From Saccharicrinis aurantiacus (GTDB lineage: Bacteria; Bacteroidota; Bacteroidia; Bacteroidales; Marinilabiliaceae), in contig NZ_LYBV02000022.1 of assembly GCF_001660705.2 (NCBI RefSeq), forward strand, positions 1 to 64,000: DNA of 64,000 bases. Direction: 5' to 3'. Made by a program: the position numbers and the translations under genes. Below, piece after piece: positions 35,153 through 44,418 of the stretch. The notes under the pieces are model-generated. The model was not told the DNA's origin. It saw only the letters and a list, made by a program, of their open reading frames with translations, and searched no databases. Within the stretch, counting starts at the first letter, position 1; every line of letters begins with the position of its first letter.

Positions 35153-36778
35153 ATGCAAAAAACATTTAGTAAATACCACCATACTTTTTTACTGTGTCTG
35201 ATAATAGGTTCGTTTATTGGCTTAAATGCACAAAATAATATCGACCTTAATAAAAAGTATTTCCGTGCACTAAGCTTACAGTACACGCAACAAGACAGCG
35301 CACTTGTTTTACTTAAACAATGTAAGAAAGCGTACAGTAATTTAAGAGATACTAGCAAAGTAATTGACTGCCTTACCAATATGTCATCAATATACACTAG
35401 TAATGCTAACTATACTAAATCGTATGATGCCCTTTGGGAAGCCTTAATCCTCACCAAAAAAACCAATAATTCCGGCGCGGAAGGTAAAATATATGATTCA
35501 TTAGGTATGCTATATGCCTTATTTCAGCGAAACGATGAAGCCCTAAAATACTTCCATAAAGCCGTAATAATTAAGAAACAACAGCTTGAAAGCGAATCGG
35601 CACAATCATCGTTATTAAATAGTACTTATTATGCCTTGGCCATTTATCATAGAGAAAGAAGTCAATTTAAACTGGCCCAAGCTTATTTAGATAGCTGCAA
35701 TATGGTGCTAAATAAAATGAAGGCCTATAGTGGTAATCGGAGGTTTATTAATGCAGAGCAGGCTTATTTATTCTACCATACGGGTAAACTTAAAGTTGCC
35801 GAGGAGTTATTACTTAGTATAGAACCTGAATTTAAAGAAAGGAATGATACATATAACGTTATTTTATACTCCTTTTTAGGAGATATTTATGATGCAAAAA
35901 ATAACTTTAAGCTAAGTGAGAAATACTATCTAAAATCAATTAAAACTGCCAACAAATATAAAAGCCACTTAAACTTTTTGCCAGAAGCTTATAAAAAACT
36001 AGCCCATTTATACTCTAAGAATAACATACATATAAGAGCTTTTAATAATCTCGAAAAAGGATGTACTCTTAATGATAGTTTATTTGGCGCTCGAAGCGTT
36101 AATAATAGCAAGCTTTTACAAATTAAAGATGATTACCGTATTGAGCAGGAAAAACAAAAAGAGTTATTGAAAGAAGCACAACTCACTAATGCTAGGTACG
36201 AAAAAGACAGGTGGTTTTTCAGAAATATATTACTTACCGTTATATTAATTGCCACCTTAATTATTGCCGCAATAATGTTCTTCTATCTCAGAAATAGAAA
36301 TAAATTACTAAAACAAGATCAACTTTTAAAGGAAGAAAAGAATAAAGAAATATTAGAAATTAAAAACAAAGAACTAACAGCATCTGCCCTACAGTTAATT
36401 GAGAAAGATGAGCTTCTAATAAGTATTAAAGAACAACTAAATAACTTAAATGAGCAAAACAAAGGAAAATCGACAAGTACAAAACGTATTATTAGCCAAA
36501 TAAAAACCAATAGCAAACAAGATTGGGATACGTTTAATGCTCGTTTCACCGATGTTAACCAAAGCTTTTATGATGCTTTAAGTCAGCAATTTCCTGAGCT
36601 TACACAACGCGATCACAAATTGTGTGCATTAATAAAACTAAGCTTCTCGAGTAAAGATATGGCCTTATTACTTGGTATTTCAGTAGAAAGCGTTCATACA
36701 TCTCGATACCGATTACGCCAAAAACTCAGCTTGCAAAAAGGCGATAATTTAGGTGAATTTATTGCCCGAATTGGATGA
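35153..36778 (+). CDS. Membrane-anchored TPR protein with C-terminal LuxR-type HTH
   Basis: A 541-residue one-component regulator. I start it at ATG 35153, since MQKTFSKYHHTFLLCLIIGSF is a signal sequence; a longer frame begins at 35096. Residues about 25-330 are TPR repeats (e.g. LGMLYALFQRNDEALKYFHKAV, LGDIYDAKNNFKLSEKYYLKS), predicted periplasmic. A single membrane helix (ILLTVILIATLIIAAIMFFYL) is followed by a coiled coil and a C-terminal helix-turn-helix: LTQRDHKLCALIKLSFSSKDMALLLGISVESVHTSRYRLRQKL. This architecture lets a periplasmic signal drive DNA binding from the membrane. Divergent from GH2/GH117, it is a likely regulator of them; the ligand is unknown. Confidence 0.82.
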   Translation: MQKTFSKYHHTFLLCLIIGSFIGLNAQNNIDLNKKYFRALSLQYTQQDSALVLLKQCKKAYSNLRDTSKVIDCLTNMSSIYTSNANYTKSYDALWEALILTKKTNNSGAEGKIYDSLGMLYALFQRNDEALKYFHKAVIIKKQQLESESAQSSLLNSTYYALAIYHRERSQFKLAQAYLDSCNMVLNKMKAYSGNRRFINAEQAYLFYHTGKLKVAEELLLSIEPEFKERNDTYNVILYSFLGDIYDAKNNFKLSEKYYLKSIKTANKYKSHLNFLPEAYKKLAHLYSKNNIHIRAFNNLEKGCTLNDSLFGARSVNNSKLLQIKDDYRIEQEKQKELLKEAQLTNARYEKDRWFFRNILLTVILIATLIIAAIMFFYLRNRNKLLKQDQLLKEEKNKEILEIKNKELTASALQLIEKDELLISIKEQLNNLNEQNKGKSTSTKRIISQIKTNSKQDWDTFNARFTDVNQSFYDALSQQFPELTQRDHKLCALIKLSFSSKDMALLLGISVESVHTSRYRLRQKLSLQKGDNLGEFIARIG

Positions 36779-36860
36779 CGAATATCACAATGTCAAAATA
36801 CCTTAAAATACCAAATGCCTAGTTGAATTTGAGTAGCTTTGCAGCCTACTTAAATTCATT

Positions 36861-38141
36861 ATGGGAATATTACAGAAACTAGATACTAATGAAAGAAAAG
36901 CCTTTAAATTACATCTACTTTATAGTGGCTTAGATGGTTTAGTGCGTGGTGCACTTATCCTAAACCAATTTATCTTTATAAAATCATTAAAAGGATCTAA
37001 CGTTCAGTTATCATTTCTATTTCAATTTAGCATGGTGGTATTTTTGTTTGCCATGCTTGCCAATGAAATAATGCGTCGCTATCCCAACCGAAAAAAGCTA
37101 CTGCGCACTGTTGGTTTAATTGCCCGTCTACCCTTAATCACTTTTGCATTTTTCCCAGCCATAGTGCCTGAGGGTTTATCAAACCATTTTCATATTTTAT
37201 TTCTTGGTGTATTTCTTCTATTTTATTCGTCTCAAATTGCCGTAATACCCTCTATCAATCAATATTTAAAAGGAAATTACAACCACCGTAATTTTGGCAA
37301 ACTCTTTGGGTACGCCACTACTGTAAATAAAATTCTGATGATGGTTTCAACAGCTGGAGCTGGATTATTATTAGATTGGAATGCAGATTCCTACAGAATT
37401 TTCTATCCTGCAGTTGGTATACTAGGCGTAATATCAATTTTTCAATTAACAAAAATTGAGTTCAAACATCAAGTTGAACCTATTCAAACACCTATATGGC
37501 AAGCTCTAGGAGATTCTTTCAAAAGGATATTTGACATCCTCAAAAACAACATCCCTTTTAGGCATCTTGAAATTGGTTTTATGTTATATGGTTTTGCATG
37601 GATGAGTACCCATGCAGTAATTACCATATTTTATGATACTGGTTTAGGATTAAATTATTCCTCTGTTGCATTTTATAATAATGCCTATAACTTAGTCGCC
37701 ATTTTAGTGCTCCCATTATTCGGAAAACTCATTGGTAATATGGACCCTCGCAGGTTCGGCATTATTACTTTTGGTTCGTTAATGTTATTTATTGCCTTTA
37801 CTGGTATCTCAGAAGTTGTAAGTACAAATTTTGATATTGTTGGACTCAAAATATACCATATGCTTTTAATAGCAGTGGTTTTTAACGGTTTATTTATGGG
37901 CAGTATGCCTTTATTATGGGGCATTGGCAGTAGCTATTTTTGTGAGCCCAATCAGGCAGCTGATTTTCAAAGCGTACATCTTTTCTTAACTGGTTTCAGA
38001 GCTCTATTTGCTCCTATAATAGGTATTAAATTATATGAATTAATGGGGTTTGGGTTTACTTATGCAGTGGGTATAGTATTGCTTGCCATTGCAATTCTTT
38101 TAATGATATATTCTGAAAGAAAGTTTCCTAAAGAAGCATAA
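36861..38141 (+). CDS. MFS transporter
   Basis: A 426-residue protein with about 12 predicted membrane helices, no signal peptide. Features include the cytoplasmic loop motif NEIMRRYPNRKKLLRTVG after the second helix (a variant of the MFS loop 2-3 motif) and GKLFGYATTVNKILM. Substrate is not identifiable. Position after the TPR/LuxR regulator and near the GH2/GH117 pair suggests import of a galactan-derived sugar, but that is guilt by association only. A TAnnTTTG box (TAGCTTTG, 36834-36841) just upstream suggests its own promoter. Confidence 0.8.
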   Translation: MGILQKLDTNERKAFKLHLLYSGLDGLVRGALILNQFIFIKSLKGSNVQLSFLFQFSMVVFLFAMLANEIMRRYPNRKKLLRTVGLIARLPLITFAFFPAIVPEGLSNHFHILFLGVFLLFYSSQIAVIPSINQYLKGNYNHRNFGKLFGYATTVNKILMMVSTAGAGLLLDWNADSYRIFYPAVGILGVISIFQLTKIEFKHQVEPIQTPIWQALGDSFKRIFDILKNNIPFRHLEIGFMLYGFAWMSTHAVITIFYDTGLGLNYSSVAFYNNAYNLVAILVLPLFGKLIGNMDPRRFGIITFGSLMLFIAFTGISEVVSTNFDIVGLKIYHMLLIAVVFNGLFMGSMPLLWGIGSSYFCEPNQAADFQSVHLFLTGFRALFAPIIGIKLYELMGFGFTYAVGIVLLAIAILLMIYSERKFPKEA

Positions 38142-38181
38142 TTCACCTACAATTCTTTATATTTTTGCATCGCCTTTTTTA

Positions 38182-40320
38182 ATGTTTTATATGTTACAAT
38201 TTAAAAATACAGCCTGGTACTTAAATCTGAAAACTGAGTTTTGGCGTCATCCTAACAGACTTACTGCACTTAAAGTAGTAACAGCAATGTTTGCTTTGGT
38301 ATTGCCATTTATTGTAACCAACCATGCTTACATTGCAGTAACACTAGCATTAGGTGTTGTCGCTGCAGCCCTATCCGAAACGGATGACCACCCGCGCGGA
38401 CGATTAAAAGCTCTAATAACCACTATTATAAGTTTTGCTATTACCACCTGTTCGGTTACTCTTTTAAAACCTTTTCCGTTAATATTTGGTTTTGGCTTTA
38501 TTGCCTCAACAATTGTTTTTGTTATAATTGGAGGTATTAGCGAACGCTACAGAGGAATTTCTTACGGTGCCATATTAATTGGTATTTATGCCATGCTTGG
38601 TTACGATAATAACCTTGATTGGTATGTGCAACCATTTCTATTATGTTCTGGCGCCTTGTTTTACGGATTAATATCTCTGTTTTTATTATATAGAAAACCA
38701 TGGCGCTTACTTGATGAGCAACTTTCAATGGGCTTTATTGCATTATCAAAATATCTAGAAGAAAAATCGAAATTATTCCCAAGCAGCACAAACGAACAAG
38801 TAGATATAGGGAACAAACTTGCCCTATTAAACGTGGAAGTGGTTAATGCTCTAGAAAAATGCAAAGAAGTAATAAATATATACAGCCACGAAGTTGATGA
38901 TCAAAAGGATCTTCTACCTTACCTTCAAAGATTTATGTTATTGCAAAGCTTACATGAGCGAGCTGCATCGAGTCATGAGAAATACGAACGACTGGGCAAT
39001 AAAATTGAATATAAAGAATTACTTGAAGGCTTTTCAGAACTACTGCATCAATTAAGTCATGCTGCAGAGTTAGTGGCTGAGAATATGCTAACCGGTCAAG
39101 ATTACAACCATCCGGTTTCTATTGGCTGGATTGTAAATGCACTTGAATTTGAAATTGAAAAAATTCCTGAGAAAGACCAACAACTTCTTATCTTATTATT
39201 ACACAATTTATCCCGTTCTCATGTATCGCTAAAAAACCTAAACACTCCTGAAAGGAGTACTTCGATACCTCGGTTAGGACAAGATAAAAGAACGGTTAAA
39301 GAACGTATTAAAGATCAATTACGATTTAGTCATCCGCGAATGCGTTATGCCATACGCTTAAGCTTCTGCTTTACTATAGGATTTTTACTCAACTACTTTC
39401 TTGAGCTTGAGAAAGGAGAATGGATTTACATGACTTCTCTTTTTGTTAGTCAACCAACCTACCGAGAAACAAGACTGCGTTTATTTCAGCGTATTTTAGG
39501 TACGATAAGTGGTGTTGTTATTGGTGTTAGCATTATACAACTATTGCCGACCGACTTAGGACAAATGTTACTAATGCTATCCTGTGCATTTTTCTTCTTT
39601 TTGTACCTACGAAATAAATATTCATACGCAGTTGTATTTATTACTATTTATGTACTAAGTGCCAACAATTTAACCAGCTCTGCTGGGATGGAAATTCTGA
39701 TTCCTCGTACCATAGATACGGTAATTGGTGCTTTATTGTCCTTTTTAGCCGTGAGGTTTTTGTGGCCTAATTGGCAGTATAAAAGAGTTCCAAAACTTTT
39801 GGCAGATGCCTTAGATAAAAATGCCAATTATTTTCATACCATACTTAATGAGCTGAATGATAAAAACACAAAATCTGACGATGACTATGATTATCGTTTG
39901 GCCCGAAGATTAGCTCACAAGGCCGATAATGAACTAACATTAGCCTGGCGAAGCATGCGTGTTGAACCTCATAAAAAACGCAAAGTTATGGATCAGGCTT
40001 TTACTTTAACCTACTTAAACCATGCATTATTATCGTACGTTTCCGCTTTGGGAGCCCAAAGAGACATATTGCATATTAAGCAGAATATTTTCCATGATAC
40101 AGCACAACATATCGAGAATACTTTAATAGAAACATCTCATCTGATAAGCAATAACTCAAGCTCAAACGCAGATATTTCGTTAAAACCACTTTTGGTAACT
40201 TTAAAAGATAAAATTAATGAGCTAGATGTTTCTGAAGAGCGTCAGCAACTCCGTTTATTATATAATATCGGTGCAGTTAGTAATAAAATTATGAATGAAG
40301 CAAATGCTGTAAAAAGGTAA
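38182..40320 (+). CDS. FUSC family membrane protein (YccS/YhfK-like)
   Basis: A 712-residue protein with two hydrophobic blocks (about 28-170 and 400-530), each of several helices, flanked by soluble domains, as in the YccS/YhfK/AaeB (FUSC) transporters. The second block follows the conserved HPRMRYAIRLSFCFTIGFLLNYF; TIDTVIGALLSFLAVRFLWPNW ends the block. Possible role: efflux of aromatic or other small organic acids, or envelope stress; no substrate is evident. The start may be the second Met (38191). The stop is one base from the end of the convergent 133-residue gene. Confidence 0.85.
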   Translation: MFYMLQFKNTAWYLNLKTEFWRHPNRLTALKVVTAMFALVLPFIVTNHAYIAVTLALGVVAAALSETDDHPRGRLKALITTIISFAITTCSVTLLKPFPLIFGFGFIASTIVFVIIGGISERYRGISYGAILIGIYAMLGYDNNLDWYVQPFLLCSGALFYGLISLFLLYRKPWRLLDEQLSMGFIALSKYLEEKSKLFPSSTNEQVDIGNKLALLNVEVVNALEKCKEVINIYSHEVDDQKDLLPYLQRFMLLQSLHERAASSHEKYERLGNKIEYKELLEGFSELLHQLSHAAELVAENMLTGQDYNHPVSIGWIVNALEFEIEKIPEKDQQLLILLLHNLSRSHVSLKNLNTPERSTSIPRLGQDKRTVKERIKDQLRFSHPRMRYAIRLSFCFTIGFLLNYFLELEKGEWIYMTSLFVSQPTYRETRLRLFQRILGTISGVVIGVSIIQLLPTDLGQMLLMLSCAFFFFLYLRNKYSYAVVFITIYVLSANNLTSSAGMEILIPRTIDTVIGALLSFLAVRFLWPNWQYKRVPKLLADALDKNANYFHTILNELNDKNTKSDDDYDYRLARRLAHKADNELTLAWRSMRVEPHKKRKVMDQAFTLTYLNHALLSYVSALGAQRDILHIKQNIFHDTAQHIENTLIETSHLISNNSSSNADISLKPLLVTLKDKINELDVSEERQQLRLLYNIGAVSNKIMNEANAVKR

Positions 40321-40321
40321 A

Positions 40322-40723
40322 CTATTCAGCACGTAATTGAGCCATCAGATTGTTTCTCTCAATTGAATAATTAGAGGAGATTGAATCAATGTATTCTAAT
40401 ATTTCCAATGCTTTAGCATTAGTTAGTTTTGCTTTAGTCAGATTCCCCTCTCGTTTATAAATTTTACTTCCCATAAACAAAAGTTCTGACAAGCTCTGAA
40501 ATAAGCCTTCAACATCACCGTTCTCGGCCGATAATTGATTGTAAAAATCTTCAACATTTGCCTGTAGCAGATTATCTTCATCAATATCTTTGAGTAGTCC
40601 AAAACTGTGTACATACATTCTTTGTGCTTCAGTTACATCATTATCTTTCAATAAATGCAGAATTTTTGCAATAGCTTTAGCAAGTTCTTCGACTAAACGT
40701 AGTATAAAATCTTTTTTAATCAT
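40322..40723 (-). CDS. Hypothetical helical protein (DUF6483-like)
   Basis: A 133-residue, all-helical soluble protein. MIKKDFILRLVEELAKAIAKILHLLKDND resembles the opening of DUF6483-like proteins; the second half (LFQSLSELLFMGSKIYKREGNLTKAKLTNAKALEILEYID) reads like a TPR pair. No enzymatic motif. It lies between the convergent FUSC gene and divergent yhcH-like gene; function unknown. Confidence 0.62.
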   Translation of the reverse strand: MIKKDFILRLVEELAKAIAKILHLLKDNDVTEAQRMYVHSFGLLKDIDEDNLLQANVEDFYNQLSAENGDVEGLFQSLSELLFMGSKIYKREGNLTKAKLTNAKALEILEYIDSISSNYSIERNNLMAQLRAE

Positions 40724-40769
40724 ATTCGAAAATATTATAGACTGGAAGTTTAAAATAATACTAAAGTGA

Positions 40770-40777
40770 TATCTTTG
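40770..40777 (+). promoter_or_regulatory. Candidate -7 box of the yhcH-like gene
   Basis: TATCTTTG matches TAnnTTTG 36 bases before the chosen ATG. It lies inside a longer upstream open frame and so supports the shorter start. Confidence 0.4.
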
Positions 40778-40813
40778 GTTGTAATATCCAACAATAATTT
40801 AACTTTTAATATT

Positions 40814-41263
40814 ATGATAATAGATAGCTTAGACAATGTAAAACACTATCGATATTTAAACGATAGAATTAAAAAGGCATTTGAGTTTTTAGAGGAAATT
40901 GATTTTGAAACAATTGAACCTGGCAAATACAATGTAGAGGGTGATGAAATTTTTGCCATTGTTAGCGAGTATAACACAAAGAAAAAGGAAGATGCTAGAC
41001 CTGAAGCTCACGAACGTTATCTCGACATACAATATATTGTAAAGGGCAGTGAATATATGGGCTATGCTCCTCTCGAAGATCAAGATGTTAGTACTCCATA
41101 TGATACCGAAAAAGATTTAGTTTTTTATAAAGCTGATGTTGACTATATAAAAGTTTCTGAAGGTATGTTTGCGGTATTCTTCCCTACAGATATTCATGCC
41201 CCAGGTGCTGAGATAGAAAAGTCAGAACCGGTAAAGAAGGTTGTAGTAAAGGTTTTAGTATAA
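40814..41263 (+). CDS. YhcH/YjgK/YiaL family protein
   Basis: A 149-residue cupin-like protein. The start MIIDSLDNVKHY at 40814 was chosen over 40766 because family members begin this way and a promoter element precedes it. Motifs: ARPEAHERYLDIQYIVKGSE (metal/ligand His and Glu), then FFPTDIHAPG and VKKVVVKV at the C-terminus. Family members are linked to sialic acid, xylulose and other sugar-acid metabolism, probably as anomerases or lyase-like enzymes. Here it is single, so its substrate is uncertain; proximity to the GH2/GH117 block is suggestive only. Confidence 0.9.
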   Translation: MIIDSLDNVKHYRYLNDRIKKAFEFLEEIDFETIEPGKYNVEGDEIFAIVSEYNTKKKEDARPEAHERYLDIQYIVKGSEYMGYAPLEDQDVSTPYDTEKDLVFYKADVDYIKVSEGMFAVFFPTDIHAPGAEIEKSEPVKKVVVKVLV

Positions 41264-41276
41264 AAATATGAAACAA

Positions 41277-41301
41277 AAAAAGGGGCTGTTAGCCCCTTTT
41301 A
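41277..41301. terminator. Bidirectional terminator
   Basis: AAAAAGGGGCT-GTT-AGCCCCTTTT stem-loop between convergent genes, with A- and T-tracts on each side. Confidence 0.9.
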
Positions 41302-41316
41302 TAATATATTAAATTC

Positions 41317-41784
41317 TTAAGGCCAAACAGGCTCTTCTGCATCCTCATCCCAAAGTGGTCCGTATTGAATCTCTGAAAGCTGCCCATTCTCAATCCAAAA
41401 ATTGATACTAGCTTGTGGAAAAGATAAAACCTCATGATCTGGAGATTCTGGAGATGAAACATCTTCACGCTCAGCCTCGCCCATATCAATTGTTGATAGC
41501 TTAGCCTCTAATTCATTATCAGAAACGCCAATTAATTTCATTCCCTCAAATTCAACGTCTTCATTACTAATAGCAATTGAACCTAATTTCCAATCATCAA
41601 TTTCATCAAAAGAAACTGACAATTCCAATTCGTCGTAATGATAAGCCTCTGTATTATCATCAGCTTCTTCACTGCTTGCAAATTGATCTACTTCATCTGG
41701 TTCACCAAGAATTTTCTTAACTTCTTCACGTGACATACCAAAACGTATCTCGCCAATTCCTTTACCAATTAAAATCTGCTTCAT
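41317..41784 (-). CDS. Acidic hypothetical protein
   Basis: A 155-residue very acidic soluble protein. The N-terminus GKGIGEIRFGMSREEVKKILGEPDEV resembles the short helix-strand motif found in SmpA/BamE-like and many immunity or stress proteins (GMsxxeVxxxLGxPd), repeated weakly in the middle (FEGMKLIGVSDNELEAKL). It ends WDEDAEEPVWP. No signal peptide. Family and function are not recognised with confidence; it is flanked by a terminator and 155 bases of AT-rich DNA. Confidence 0.62.
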   Translation of the reverse strand: MKQILIGKGIGEIRFGMSREEVKKILGEPDEVDQFASSEEADDNTEAYHYDELELSVSFDEIDDWKLGSIAISNEDVEFEGMKLIGVSDNELEAKLSTIDMGEAEREDVSSPESPDHEVLSFPQASINFWIENGQLSEIQYGPLWDEDAEEPVWP

Positions 41785-41939
41785 AGCTATAATTGTTTTA
41801 TATTTAATGCTTTAAAATATCGTAATTCTATTTGATAAAAACGAAGTTAAAAAACAAATTGTTCCATTCGCTATGTTTCAAAAAATTAATTAAATATTTA
41901 ACATTAATTAAACCCAATATCCCCAACTAACTAACTCAT

Positions 41940-42818
41940 TTAAAGATTACTTAAACATTCCCTAAATTCATTTGATGATGATATTACCTGAATAGAATCT
42001 GGAATTTCATTTTTATGCATTTTTACCTGATGACCGGTAACTATGAGCAGTGTATCAGGAAACGACTCAGTATACCTTAGTAGTATCTTATTTATTTCTT
42101 TTTTGGTGGGTGCATTAACCAATGATGTAAAAAATACATCTGCCTTCTGAATTTCATTCACTTGTTTTATATCTTCAAATGGAACAGAAACCCCTAAGTA
42201 AACAACATTATAGCCATCAATTCGAGCAATCAAACTATAAAATAACAAGCCAATTTCATGTAGTTCGTTTTCCGGAAGAAAGAAGGTAATTCTTTTATCA
42301 TTTTTAGGAGTGTCCATATGCTTATCAATAGCTACAATAAGCTTTTGTCTAACTAAATTACTTATAAAATGTTCTTGTGCAGGTGTAATAGTTCCTGTTT
42401 GCCAAAGCACTCCTATCCTATCTAAAAAAGGAAACAGAATACTCTCTACAACAGCTTCGAAACCGATATTACTAATGTTATTATTCAATACTTCATTAAA
42501 CTTACTTTCGTTTAACTCAAGCATTGACACAACCATACTTTCTATTTGCACATTAGAATTATCCACATCAGTGCATATATCTAATACTTTCTGTTTTAGG
42601 TCTTCGCTACTTAAGCAGGCAATTTTTGATATTTTTAAACCATTCTGATTTAAGATCGAGATATTAATAATTCGCTTTAAATCAGTATCACTATACTTTC
42701 TTATGTTAGTATCGCTCCGCTGAGGTTCAATTACTCCATATCGCCGTTCCCAAATACGTATTGTATGTGCCTTAATTCCTGATATCTTTTCAAGATCTTT
42801 TATTGAATATACTCCCAT
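41940..42818 (-). CDS. MerR-family regulator with cobalamin-binding domain (CarH/LitR-like)
   Basis: A 292-residue transcription factor. Residues about 3-70 are a MerR winged helix (YSIKDLEKISGIKAHTIRIWERRYG). Residues about 90-165 form the B12-binding helical bundle with the Trp139-x9-Glu149-His150 motif of light-sensing CarH (WQTGTITPAQEH). Residues about 175-290 are the Rossmann B12 domain; the usual Asp-x-His-x-x-Gly appears as E185-L-H187-E-I-G190, with the axial His kept. CarH relatives bind adenosylcobalamin, repress in the dark and are released by light, often for carotenoid or photolyase genes. None of these is adjacent; the nearest gene downstream encodes the acidic hypothetical protein. 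Confidence 0.9.
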   Translation of the reverse strand: MGVYSIKDLEKISGIKAHTIRIWERRYGVIEPQRSDTNIRKYSDTDLKRIINISILNQNGLKISKIACLSSEDLKQKVLDICTDVDNSNVQIESMVVSMLELNESKFNEVLNNNISNIGFEAVVESILFPFLDRIGVLWQTGTITPAQEHFISNLVRQKLIVAIDKHMDTPKNDKRITFFLPENELHEIGLLFYSLIARIDGYNVVYLGVSVPFEDIKQVNEIQKADVFFTSLVNAPTKKEINKILLRYTESFPDTLLIVTGHQVKMHKNEIPDSIQVISSSNEFRECLSNL

Positions 42819-42925
42819 ATTGATGTGCTATGTTAAAAGGGTATCCTTGCTAAATAAGCCTAATTCTTAAATAAAAACAAGGCTTTCGCACATTTTGTTC
42901 AAGAAAACAAAACAAACTTTCAGCA

Positions 42926-42964
42926 AAATAAAAACCTTTGATTACAAAACATAATCAAAGGTTT
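42926..42964 (-). terminator. Terminator after the FAS1 lipoprotein gene
   Basis: AAACCTTTGATTA and TAATCAAAGGTTT form a perfect 13-base stem, with TTTTATTTT following on the minus strand. Confidence 0.8.
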
Positions 42965-43044
42965 AAATATGTAACATAAAATGTGATATCAAAGAAGCAA
43001 TATGCAAGCATATATGCCTACATATTGCCTCAAAACTAAACAAT

Positions 43045-44418
43045 CTATGGTACTATCACTTTGTCAATGGCGTGTACCACACCATTTGTACCTTGAACAT
43101 TAGCTATAATCACATTAATATCACCATCGATTGTTACACCGTTATCTATGTTTATCATTAACGATTTATCTGCATTTAAAGTGTTCTCATATCCATTTAC
43201 CAAATTACTACTTTGAGCATTCTTAGCCACAACATGAGCCAGTAATATAGGAGTTAATACATCTTTAGACAGGTCACTAATACCATTTACATTTAATTCT
43301 TGGAATAAAGCCTCAAATGCTGCATTTGTTGGTGCAAATACGGTAAATGGCCCCTCACCACTTAAAGCTTCAACCAAGTCAGCCTTTAAAACAGCTTCAA
43401 CTAAAATTGAAAAATCTGGGTTTGTAATAGCTAAATCAACAACATTACTTGGCATAATGACTTTATCAATAACATGTATTATACCATTTGTTGCAACCAC
43501 ATCAGTTAACACAACCATTGAATTATCAACCATTACTCCAGCATCTGAAACATTAATTAAGGAGCTTAAATAATTACCTTGACCCATTGATAATGTGTTC
43601 ACATAACCACTTTGCACATTAGCTGCAGGTACAAAAGTATTTACTACATGGTGTAATAATATCGGGGTAAGATCCTCTTTTGATAAGTCATCAAGCGTTA
43701 CATTTAAATCTTCAAACAACATAGAAAAAGCATCATTAGTTGGGGCGAATACTGTAAAATCATTCGAATCATCATCCAAAGTAGCTGCAAGGTCTGCCTT
43801 AACAACAGCAGCCGTTAAACTTGATAAACCACTATTAGCAATTGCATGATCTGTAATTGATGCTGGAAGTATTACCTTATTTATTACATGAATTACACCG
43901 TTATCAGCCATTATATCAGGTTGTGTAACTTTTGCCCTCGCGTTAAGCATTAAATCATCCTTATTAAAGTAGATTGAATAATTATACATATCGGTTTTAG
44001 GACTAATACTGCTGTAGTAACCGGACATTAATTTACTTGAAGTGTTTTTACCTGATACAACATGATATAACAGAATTGCTTTCAGCTGATCTTCAGGAAC
44101 ATCATCTAATGAATTTAATCCTAACTCTTCTAATAGCATTTTAAAAGCATCATTAGTTGGAGCAAATACAGTATACTCAGTTGAACCGTTTAAGGCACTT
44201 ACCAAATCAGCTTTTGTTAGAGCTTCAACTAATATTGAAAAATCACTACTTTCAACTGCTATATCAACAATAGTATTACCGACCACATCCTCAACTTCAT
44301 CCTCAATCATTTCTTGAAGCATTTCCTGATCATCATCGTCATCACACGCGACAAATGTTATATTTAAAATAAAAATTGCAATAATCGCATAGTACCATTT
44401 TAATTGTAAAGTTTTCAT
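43045..44418 (-). CDS. Triple fasciclin (FAS1) domain lipoprotein
   Basis: A 457-residue secreted lipoprotein. I start at ATG 44418 (MKTLQLKWYYAIIA) because signal peptide and lipobox (TFVACDDDDD) follow directly; an upstream in-frame Met gives 465 residues. It holds three FAS1 domains of about 130 residues, each with the paired motifs: YTVFAPTNDAFKMLLEELG... and GVIHVINKVILP; DFTVFAPTNDAFSMLFEDL... and GIIHVIDKVIMP; PFTVFAPTNAAFEALFQEL... and GVVHAIDKVIVP. FAS1 domains mediate cell or matrix adhesion. Single-gene transcript with its own terminator. Confidence 0.93.
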   Translation of the reverse strand: MKTLQLKWYYAIIAIFILNITFVACDDDDDQEMLQEMIEDEVEDVVGNTIVDIAVESSDFSILVEALTKADLVSALNGSTEYTVFAPTNDAFKMLLEELGLNSLDDVPEDQLKAILLYHVVSGKNTSSKLMSGYYSSISPKTDMYNYSIYFNKDDLMLNARAKVTQPDIMADNGVIHVINKVILPASITDHAIANSGLSSLTAAVVKADLAATLDDDSNDFTVFAPTNDAFSMLFEDLNVTLDDLSKEDLTPILLHHVVNTFVPAANVQSGYVNTLSMGQGNYLSSLINVSDAGVMVDNSMVVLTDVVATNGIIHVIDKVIMPSNVVDLAITNPDFSILVEAVLKADLVEALSGEGPFTVFAPTNAAFEALFQELNVNGISDLSKDVLTPILLAHVVAKNAQSSNLVNGYENTLNADKSLMINIDNGVTIDGDINVIIANVQGTNGVVHAIDKVIVP

